DNA of 12,152 nucleotides from an uncultured Lachnospiraceae bacterium (GTDB lineage Bacteria > Bacillota > Clostridia > Lachnospirales > Lachnospiraceae). A program made the translations under genes and the position numbers. The stretch lies in contig CAKZZH010000077.1 in the NCBI GenBank assembly GCA_937885345.1, positions 1 through 12,152 on the forward strand, in the 5' to 3' direction. The stretch's first letter is position 1. Each line of letters opens with the position of its first letter. Below are positions 6,286-12,152 of this stretch, piece after piece. The notes beneath the pieces are model-generated. The model was not told where the DNA came from, ran no database searches, and saw only the letters and a program-made list of their open reading frames with translations.

Positions 6286-7131
6286 ATGAAGAATTTTTAT
6301 ATTTTAACCAACATGGAAAAAGATCCTGCTTTTGATTTTACCCGTAAAGTCGAGGATTACATACGCTCAAAGGGCGGGGTTTGTACCCATCAACTTCCGC
6401 AGGACGGCGTCATGAACACGGCCTGTGCAAGCCTTGTGCCCGAGGGTTGTGAGTGCGTTATCGTGCTTGGCGGCGATGGTACGCTTATTCAGGCGGCGCG
6501 CGATCTGGCCTCCTGTAAAATACCTGTATTCGGTGTAAATATAGGCACTCTGGGTTATCTTACCGACATCGACAAGGAGCACTGCTTCCTTGCGATTGAC
6601 CTTCTTTTTGCCGATGAGTACAGCATCGATGAGAGAATGATCCTTGAGGGTGAGGTGTATCTTGGCGGCGCAGACAGACCGGTTGTCAGTTACGCGCTTA
6701 ATGATATTGTTATCGGAAGGCTTGGCCCGCTTAAAGTGATCAATTTTGATGTGTATGTTAACGGCCAGTTCCTTATTAATTATCCGGCCGACGGGCTTGT
6801 TGTTTCAACGCCCACAGGCTCTACGGCATATAATTTGTCCGCGGGCGGACCGATCATTTCGCCTTGTGCTGATATTATCGTTATGACACCGATCTGTCCT
6901 CATATTCTGACAACAAGCAGTGTTGTGTTTGAGGGCAGTGATGAACTGGAGATAAGATGCACTCCATCAAGAAGCGGACAGGAACTCAGAGTCGCAACCT
7001 TTGACGGAAGCAGCGAATACCACCTCAAAACAGGTGACAGGATCGTTATCAGGCAGTCAAAGCGCAAGGCGTATTTTGCAAGGACCGACAAGCAGAATTT
7101 CCTGCAGATCCTGCGCAATCGTCTAAGCTAG
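6286..7131 (+). CDS. nadK: NAD kinase
   Basis: NAD kinase phosphorylates NAD to NADP, the only route to NADP in most bacteria; it acts in the cytoplasm. The 281-residue protein shows the diagnostic GGDGT (62-66, with D64 the catalytic base), then FGVNIGTLGYL (82-92), ALNDIVI (137-143, with Asp where many members have Glu), and the C-terminal core YPADGLVVSTPTGSTAYNLS (166-185), AGGPI (186-190) and TPICPH (201-206). Its ATG at 6286 is 2 bases beyond the tlyA stop, and the Shine-Dalgarno GAGGTG (6272-6277) lies within tlyA, so the two are probably coupled. The tlyA-nadK pairing is typical of Clostridia. In many relatives argR comes next; here it is missing. Confidence 0.95.
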   Translation: MKNFYILTNMEKDPAFDFTRKVEDYIRSKGGVCTHQLPQDGVMNTACASLVPEGCECVIVLGGDGTLIQAARDLASCKIPVFGVNIGTLGYLTDIDKEHCFLAIDLLFADEYSIDERMILEGEVYLGGADRPVVSYALNDIVIGRLGPLKVINFDVYVNGQFLINYPADGLVVSTPTGSTAYNLSAGGPIISPCADIIVMTPICPHILTTSSVVFEGSDELEIRCTPSRSGQELRVATFDGSSEYHLKTGDRIVIRQSKRKAYFARTDKQNFLQILRNRLS

Positions 7132-7229
7132 AGCGCATGGCTGGTGCGCGGATCATATAGCCGCGGAGCGTATTTTATATAAACGGCATCGGGGAAATGC
7201 TTTATATATAACCGTTGGAAAGGAACAAT
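7132..7229 (+). other. nadK-recN gap, the usual site of argR
   Basis: These 98 bases hold no reading frame resembling ArgR. The first part is GC-rich with a weak hairpin (GCGCA 7133-7137, TGCGC 7145-7149). The second part is AT-rich and has two similar elements, TTTATATAAACGG (7174-7186) and TTTATATATAACCG (7201-7214), 27 bases apart, flanking a short dyad GCAT/ATGC (7186-7189, 7197-7200). I could not place a -35/-10 pair for recN, and found no T-rich terminator. Confidence 0.5.
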
Positions 7230-8903
7230 ATGTTACTTAATCTTCAGGTAAAAAATCTTGCACTTATCGAGTCCGCAGAGATTGAATTCGGGAGCGGACT
7301 TAATATTCTTACGGGTGAAACGGGTGCAGGTAAATCACTTCTTATGGGCTCGGTCAATCTTGCTCTCGGAGGCAAAGCGGGTGCCGATCTGATCGGCAAA
7401 TATTCGGACAGTGCATTTGTTGAACTGAATTTCTCCGTGGATGAGGAGAAAGCAAAGCTGCTTGAGGAAATGGACGTATATCCCGAGGACGGTGTTGTGA
7501 CCATATCCCGCAGGATCACAGGAACGAGAAGCCCTATTAAAGTCAACTCCGAAACGATGAAGGCTGAGAATGTCAGGATGATCACATCCCTTCTTATCGA
7601 CATTCACGGGCAGCACGATCATCAGTCCCTTCTATACAAATCCAATCATATCAAGATACTCGATAAATTTGCCGCAAAGCCACTCTCTGAGGTTAAACCC
7701 GATTGTGAGAAGGCTTACAAAGCATATAAGGCGGCGCTTGCAAAGCTTGATGAATTCGATATTTCCGAAGAGGAGAGAAATCGTAATATAAGCTTCCTTC
7801 AGTTTGAGATCGATGAGATCGACAGTGCAAATATTCATATAGGCGAGGATGAAGAACTGGAGAAGGAATATCGCTGCATGTCCAATTATCGTAAAATAGC
7901 CGAAAGCCTCGGCGCAATTTCCGAGCTTATGGGAAACGACTCGGACGAGGGTGCATCGGACAGATGCGGCAGGGCGTGCCAGCTGATGTCTTCCTGCGTG
8001 CAGTATGATGAGGGCCTTAAGAGTCTGTATGAACAGCTCGCGGATATAGATAATCTGGTAGGCGATTTTACAAGGGATCTTGCCGATCATATGGCGGATA
8101 TGGAGTTTGACGAGAAGGTTTTCTATGATACCGAAAGCAGACTTGATCTGCTTAACGGTCTTAAAGCCAAGCATGGAGGAAGCCTTGAAGCAGTGCTCGA
8201 GTATTACGATAAAGCAAACGAGAAACTCGCATTTTATGAGGATTATGAAGCTTCGCTTATGAAGGCAAAGAATGACGCGGACAATGCAAGGACGGAGCTT
8301 GTTAAGCTTTGCGATAAAATAAGCGCCATCAGGCAGAAGGAAGCAAAGGTGCTTTCAAGCAGTATTAAGGATGCACTTAAAGACCTGAATTTTGAACATG
8401 TTGAATTTGAGATAGAGGTAAGGGCGCTTGCCGAGCCGACCGCAAATGGTATGGACGAAGCACAGTTTATGATCTCGCTCAATCCAGGCGAGGAGCTTCG
8501 CCCCCTTGATAAAATAGCATCCGGCGGTGAACTTTCAAGAATTATGCTTGGGATCAAATCCGTTCTTGCGGGTAAGGACGATATCGGATGTCTTATTTTT
8601 GATGAGATCGATACCGGAATCAGTGGAAGGACGGCGCAGAAGGTTTCAGAGAAGATGGCTCTTATTGCTAAGGATCATCAGGTTATCTGCATTACGCATC
8701 TTCCCCAGATCGCGGCGATGGCTGATAATAATTACCTTATCGAGAAATCGAGTGATGAAACAAGTACGCGTACATCCGTTAAGAAACTTGACGAAGACGG
8801 CGTTGTTTCGGAACTGGCAAGAATGCTCGGCGGCAGTGAGATTACCGGCCTTACGTTTGAAAGCGCAAAACAGATGAGAGAACAGGCCAAAAACTTGTTT
8901 TAA
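7230..8903 (+). CDS. recN: DNA repair protein RecN
   Basis: RecN is an SMC-like ATPase that acts early at DNA double-strand breaks, helping bring ends together and load RecA. The 557-residue length is usual. The N-terminal ATPase half has Walker A GETGAGKS (29-36) and the RecN-specific DIHGQHDHQSLL (124-135). A helical coiled-coil region follows (about 145-380). The C-terminal half has the ABC signature SGGELSRIMLG (431-441), Walker B LIFDEIDTGISG (455-466), and THLPQIAAMAD (489-499) with the switch histidine H490. The start is ATG 7230, with AAAGGA (7219-7224) 5 bases upstream; an in-frame TTG at 7215 has no such site. It ends the operon and carries no obvious terminator. I see no LexA-type operator ahead of it, so SOS control is not shown here. 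Confidence 0.96.
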   Translation: MLLNLQVKNLALIESAEIEFGSGLNILTGETGAGKSLLMGSVNLALGGKAGADLIGKYSDSAFVELNFSVDEEKAKLLEEMDVYPEDGVVTISRRITGTRSPIKVNSETMKAENVRMITSLLIDIHGQHDHQSLLYKSNHIKILDKFAAKPLSEVKPDCEKAYKAYKAALAKLDEFDISEEERNRNISFLQFEIDEIDSANIHIGEDEELEKEYRCMSNYRKIAESLGAISELMGNDSDEGASDRCGRACQLMSSCVQYDEGLKSLYEQLADIDNLVGDFTRDLADHMADMEFDEKVFYDTESRLDLLNGLKAKHGGSLEAVLEYYDKANEKLAFYEDYEASLMKAKNDADNARTELVKLCDKISAIRQKEAKVLSSSIKDALKDLNFEHVEFEIEVRALAEPTANGMDEAQFMISLNPGEELRPLDKIASGGELSRIMLGIKSVLAGKDDIGCLIFDEIDTGISGRTAQKVSEKMALIAKDHQVICITHLPQIAAMADNNYLIEKSSDETSTRTSVKKLDEDGVVSELARMLGGSEITGLTFESAKQMREQAKNLF

Positions 8904-8923
8904 TACTGTCCGTATGGTATAAT
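8895..8923 (+). promoter_or_regulatory. Promoter for glgA
   Basis: A strong-looking promoter is present: -35 TTGTTT at 8895-8900, a 17-base spacer, and -10 TATAAT at 8918-8923 with TG at 8915-8916, giving an extended -10 (TGGTATAAT). The -35 overlaps the last codons of recN and the spacer begins with its stop codon. The predicted start is about 8930, for a leader of roughly 80 bases. It allows glgA to be expressed apart from the DNA-repair operon. Confidence 0.8.
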
Positions 8924-8928
8924 AGCAC

Positions 8929-8977
8929 TGTTTGAAATGGGCAGTAGGTAGGATATATTCTGCGCCGTTTTCAAACA
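8929..8977 (+). promoter_or_regulatory. Stem-loop at the 5' end of the glgA transcript
   Basis: TGTTTGAAA (8929-8937) and TTTCAAACA (8969-8977) are perfect 9-base inverted repeats. Inside them GGGCAG (8939-8944) can pair with CTGC-G-CC (8960-8966) with one bulged base, leaving a loop of 15 bases. The stem starts at or within a base or two of the predicted transcription start. There is no T tract after it, so termination is unlikely. It may stabilise the mRNA or bind a regulator; alternatively the repeats are a DNA operator with half-sites 40 bases apart. Confidence 0.6.
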
Positions 8978-9008
8978 TCTTAAAATACATTTTACAAGGA
9001 GTCGTGTC

Positions 9009-10445
9009 ATGAAAAATATTCTGTATATTGCATCTGAAGCTGTTCCTTTTATCAAAACAGGAGGGCTTGCGGATGTTGCGGGAACTCTTCCGAGATATTT
9101 CGATAAGTCCAAATATGATGTCAGGGTTATGATTCCCAATTACAAATGTATACCCCAGAAATATAAGGATCAAATGAATTTTATCACCAATTTCTATATG
9201 GATCTTAACTGGAGAAGTCAATACGTCGGCATCCTTGAGATGGAATATGAAGGTGTGCATTTTTATTTTATCGATAATGAATTCTACTTCGACGGCTTCA
9301 AGCCTTACGGATATATACATCAGGATATTGAGAAATTCGCTTTCTTCTCGAAGGCAGCGCTTTCGTCGCTTCCTCTTATCGGCTTTAAGCCCGATATCAT
9401 TCACTGCCATGACTGGCAGACCGGACTTGTGCCCGTGTATATGAAAGAGCGTTTTCACGACGGAGATTTCTTCAGGGATATGAAATCCATTATGACTATC
9501 CATAATCTCAAATTTCAGGGTATCTGGGATGTTAAGTCGGTTAAGGATATCACGGCACTTCCGGCTTCGTATTTTACACCGGATAAGCTTGAAGCATACG
9601 GAGACGCCAACTATCTTAAGGGCGGTATCGTATATGCTGATAAAGTAACGACCGTCAGTGAAAGCTACGCTGAGGAGATCAAGATGCCTTTTTACGGTGA
9701 GAAGCTCGACGGCCTTATGAGAGCAAGAAGCGGGGACCTCACGGGTATTGTTAACGGTATCGATTATAACGAATTCAATCCGGAGACGGATCCTCTTATC
9801 ACCCGCAATTATAACCAGGTTACCTTCCGTAAGGAGAAGGTTAAGAATAAAATAGCCCTTCAGAAGCAGCTTGGCCTTGAGAACGATCCGAAGAAATTCA
9901 TGATCGGTATTGTGTCAAGACTTACGGATCAGAAGGGATTTGATCTGATCGCATATGTTATGGACGAGCTTTGCAGCGAGGATGTTCAGCTTGTTGTACT
10001 TGGTACCGGCGAGGAAAGATACGAGAATATGTTCAGACATTTTGACTGGAAATATAATAACAGAGTGTCTGCAAACATCTATTATTCCGAGGAAATGTCG
10101 CATAAAGTATATGCTTCCTGCGATGCTTTCCTTATGCCTTCGCTCTTTGAACCCTGCGGCCTCAGTCAGCTGATGGCGCTTCGTTACGGTACGGTGCCCA
10201 TTGTCAGAGAGACAGGCGGACTTAAGGATACGGTTCAGCCTTATAACGAATATGAGAGCACCGGAACCGGCTTCTCGTTTATGAATTACAATGCTCACGA
10301 AATGCTCAGAACCGTTAACTACGCCAAGAGCGTATATTACGGCAACAAGCGTGAGTGGAACAAGATCATAGACCGCGGAATGAAGATGGATTTCTCATGG
10401 AATTCATCAGCCAGGAAATATGAAGCTCTTTACGATTCACTCTAG
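9009..10445 (+). CDS. glgA: Glycogen synthase (ADP-glucose type)
   Basis: GlgA (glycosyltransferase family 5) adds glucose from ADP-glucose to the non-reducing ends of alpha-1,4-glucan, building storage glycogen. The 478-residue length is normal. The N-terminal Rossmann domain has the KTGGLADVAG motif (16-25) with K16, then HCHDWQTGLVP (132-142) and TIHNLKFQG (163-171). VNGIDYNEFNP (248-258) leads into the C-terminal domain with SRLTDQKGFDL (303-313; R304 and K309 bind the nucleotide sugar phosphates), LGTGEERYE (331-339) and SLFEPCGLSQL (378-388), where E381 corresponds to the catalytic glutamate E377 of E. coli GlgA. TGGLKDTV (402-409) closes the site. ATG 9009 has AAGGAG (8996-9001) 7 bases ahead. 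No glgC, glgD, glgB or glgP gene is next to it in this window, so it is apart from any glycogen operon. Starch or maltodextrin substrates are not distinguishable from sequence. Confidence 0.95.
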   Translation: MKNILYIASEAVPFIKTGGLADVAGTLPRYFDKSKYDVRVMIPNYKCIPQKYKDQMNFITNFYMDLNWRSQYVGILEMEYEGVHFYFIDNEFYFDGFKPYGYIHQDIEKFAFFSKAALSSLPLIGFKPDIIHCHDWQTGLVPVYMKERFHDGDFFRDMKSIMTIHNLKFQGIWDVKSVKDITALPASYFTPDKLEAYGDANYLKGGIVYADKVTTVSESYAEEIKMPFYGEKLDGLMRARSGDLTGIVNGIDYNEFNPETDPLITRNYNQVTFRKEKVKNKIALQKQLGLENDPKKFMIGIVSRLTDQKGFDLIAYVMDELCSEDVQLVVLGTGEERYENMFRHFDWKYNNRVSANIYYSEEMSHKVYASCDAFLMPSLFEPCGLSQLMALRYGTVPIVRETGGLKDTVQPYNEYESTGTGFSFMNYNAHEMLRTVNYAKSVYYGNKREWNKIIDRGMKMDFSWNSSARKYEALYDSL

Positions 10446-10521
10446 AATATGTTGATTTATATGCCCCCGGCGCAAACGGCTTTGAACTGTGCGAGTGCAT
10501 AAGAAAGGGGCAGGTAAATGT

Positions 10522-12117
10522 ATGAATGAAAAAGTGATGAAGTATAATCAAAAAAACAGTTCGGTTCCCAACTATTTTAAGATACTTATTCCGGCGATTC
10601 TTATTGCCGTAGTTCTTGACGGCTTTTTAAGCGCGGCGGGGATTGCAATAGCTTATAACAAGAATGCTCAGGATTTTCGTGAAAGAGCAATTAATCTTGC
10701 GTCAATCATACAGATGCGTGAGATGAAAGAGGACAGCGAAGATAAAGTTAAATTCACAATTCAGCTGGCGAACAGTCTTGAAGTTTATGCGAATATATTT
10801 TATGAAGACGGATCGGCTATGTACGATAATTCCGAGGTTATATACTGCTTTAGGGAGGAACCCGATAATCCGGATGCTTCGGACGGTGCTTCGGCGGTTT
10901 TTACATATGCATATCTTGCAAACCCCGAGCTTATAAGCCTTATGGATGATTACAATAAGGATTCGTATTTGCAGAGAACCTCATATAGCTATAAGTCCCT
11001 GGAATATCGCCTTATTCTTGACAGTTTTATCCTCAAAGATAATAAAATATACCCCGAAAAAGCATCGATATATATGTGTAAGTCGAGAGTGGGCGCCGAT
11101 TCTGCGCCGGTTCTTACCGAGACTCTCGAATACTCGCCGGATGTTACGGGCGGTATGCGATATACCTATGTTCCCGACGATAACATTTTTGGAAGCAGTT
11201 ATCCTTATGTTGACGAGAATAATAAAGCATACAAATTCTTCTGTATTCATACTTACGGACTGCCCTTGAATGAGAGCATTTGCAGCGGTAAGGGCTACGA
11301 GTCTTATGAAGAGTCGTATACAGGAAATCTTTCGGGTGAAACAATAAGAATCTTCGTTGCCGTTAAGAATATTACTTTAACATATTTTGCCAGAACCATT
11401 ATTCTGATCTGCGTGGCAGCAAGCATCGTTCTTATTGCACTTGCAGCGTTTATCGCCTATAGGATATATGCCGGAAAGAAGATTGCGTATGAGGTTAATG
11501 CTCAGAGAAAGGCGCTTTCCATGGCGATGGCGCACGACCTTAAAAGCCCGCTTACTGTTATAAGGGGCTATGCCGAGAACCTTAAAGAAGCTGAAAATCC
11601 CGAAGATAAAGCATTTTACAGCGATAAAATATTAAACATGGCGGACGATATGGATCTGCTTATCAACAATATTCTGGATTTTGGAAAGCTCGAAGACGGC
11701 TATGAGATGCAGCTTAAGAGCATTAATATTAAGAGTATCATCGAGAAGATTCTTGCTGCGTATCCGGACAATAATTTTGAATGCAGCCTCGAAAACTGCA
11801 ATATTAAAGCTGATGAAATATATATGACAAGGGCTCTTACGAATCTTATCGATAACTCGGTCAAATATTCCTCGGACGGCAGCACAAATCTCTGCCTTGA
11901 TGAGAAGCATTTAACGATCACGAATCCTTATAAAGGCAGCCTTAACAAAGATGAGATTCTTAAGCCTTTCAAAAGGGGTGATGATTCAAGAAGCGGAAGC
12001 GGAAACGGTCTCGGCCTTGCAATCGCAAACGCGATTATGACTCTTCATAACCATAAAATGACCATCAGTACCGATAACGGTATATTTACGGTAAATGTAC
12101 TAAAACTTCCCACATAG
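10522..12117 (+). CDS. Membrane sensor histidine kinase
   Basis: This is a 531-residue two-component sensor kinase. Membrane segment 1 spans about residues 19-45 and segment 2 about 289-315, enclosing a roughly 240-residue extracytoplasmic sensor with four cysteines (109, 186, 241, 254) that I cannot assign to a domain family. There is no room for a HAMP domain: only about 20 residues separate segment 2 from the phosphoacceptor region AMAHDLKSPLTVIRGYAENL (335-354), with H338 the expected phosphorylated histidine. The ATPase domain has the N box TNLIDNSVKYS (440-450; N445) and the glycine-rich GSGNGLGLAIA (492-502). The usual D-x-G-x-G box between them is replaced by TNPYKGSLNKDEILKPF (467-483), a compact variant. 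ATG 10522 is preceded by AAAGGGGCAGG; GTG 10489 is an in-frame alternative. It follows glgA by 76 bases with no clear terminator or promoter between. No response regulator is visible, and the ligand is unknown. Confidence 0.88.
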   Translation: MNEKVMKYNQKNSSVPNYFKILIPAILIAVVLDGFLSAAGIAIAYNKNAQDFRERAINLASIIQMREMKEDSEDKVKFTIQLANSLEVYANIFYEDGSAMYDNSEVIYCFREEPDNPDASDGASAVFTYAYLANPELISLMDDYNKDSYLQRTSYSYKSLEYRLILDSFILKDNKIYPEKASIYMCKSRVGADSAPVLTETLEYSPDVTGGMRYTYVPDDNIFGSSYPYVDENNKAYKFFCIHTYGLPLNESICSGKGYESYEESYTGNLSGETIRIFVAVKNITLTYFARTIILICVAASIVLIALAAFIAYRIYAGKKIAYEVNAQRKALSMAMAHDLKSPLTVIRGYAENLKEAENPEDKAFYSDKILNMADDMDLLINNILDFGKLEDGYEMQLKSINIKSIIEKILAAYPDNNFECSLENCNIKADEIYMTRALTNLIDNSVKYSSDGSTNLCLDEKHLTITNPYKGSLNKDEILKPFKRGDDSRSGSGNGLGLAIANAIMTLHNHKMTISTDNGIFTVNVLKLPT

Positions 12118-12152
12118 GAAATTGGGTTTGCACCTTGAAAAATCAATATTTC

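Noticed and set aside
7132..7229. ArgR box or LexA operator ahead of recN.
   Set aside because: No match to the TNTGAAT-type arginine box or to GAAC-N4-GTTC type SOS boxes could be found by eye.
8929..8990. Stem-loop before glgA read as a recN terminator.
   Set aside because: The stem is followed by TCTTAAAATACATTTT rather than a continuous T tract, and the promoter lies just upstream of it, so a leader structure fits better.
8924..9008. Catabolite-control (cre) site ahead of glgA.
   Set aside because: A TG-CGC-CG-TTTTCA stretch resembles one, but the spacing between TG and CG is one base short and several consensus positions fail.
8646..9503. 285-codon open frame on the - strand across the recN-glgA junction.
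   Set aside because: It is antisense to two clear genes and their promoter, has no recognisable motifs and no family resemblance; it is most likely a by-product of codon bias.

Overview
The window looks like a chromosomal housekeeping segment from a low- to mid-GC Firmicute, most likely a member of the Clostridia close to Lachnospiraceae (Butyrivibrio-like). The reasons are gene order, heavy use of CTT for leucine, strong purine-rich Shine-Dalgarno sites, and promoters of the TTG-N17-TATAAT kind. The placement is inference; no marker gene here fixes the genus. All ten genes recognised are on the + strand and intact, and no RNA gene, mobile element or CRISPR array is visible.

Region by region. 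(1) 1-625: a single-gene unit for an Asp23/Gls24 (YqhY-type) protein, with its own extended -10 promoter and a hairpin terminator. The promoter for the next operon is packed against that terminator. (2) 626-8903: a long tight operon nusB-xseA-xseB-ispA-dxs-tlyA-nadK-recN. The junctions are mostly 2-46 bases, and several Shine-Dalgarno sites lie inside the preceding gene. This is the well-known Firmicutes nusB-to-recN neighbourhood: transcription antitermination (NusB), both subunits of exonuclease VII, two enzymes at the start and middle of isoprenoid synthesis (Dxs, IspA), an rRNA 2'-O-methyltransferase (TlyA), NAD kinase, and the RecN repair ATPase. (3) 8904-10445: a separately promoted glycogen synthase (glgA) whose transcript should begin with a long stem-loop. 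(4) 10522-12117: a membrane histidine kinase with a large extracytoplasmic sensor and an unusual ATP-binding domain. Any partner response regulator is not in the window.

The main departures from the usual gene order are the absence of argR between nadK and recN (a 98-base gap remains) and the presence of glgA plus a kinase where spoIVB-spo0A often follow recN. That fits a lineage that has lost or moved the sporulation genes, but a 12 kb window cannot prove it.

I found no evidence of a previously undescribed multi-gene system. The points worth a second look are small: the terminator/promoter overlap before nusB, the 11-base periodic repeat at the end of xseA, altered active-site motifs in Dxs, structured leaders before tlyA and glgA, and the kinase.
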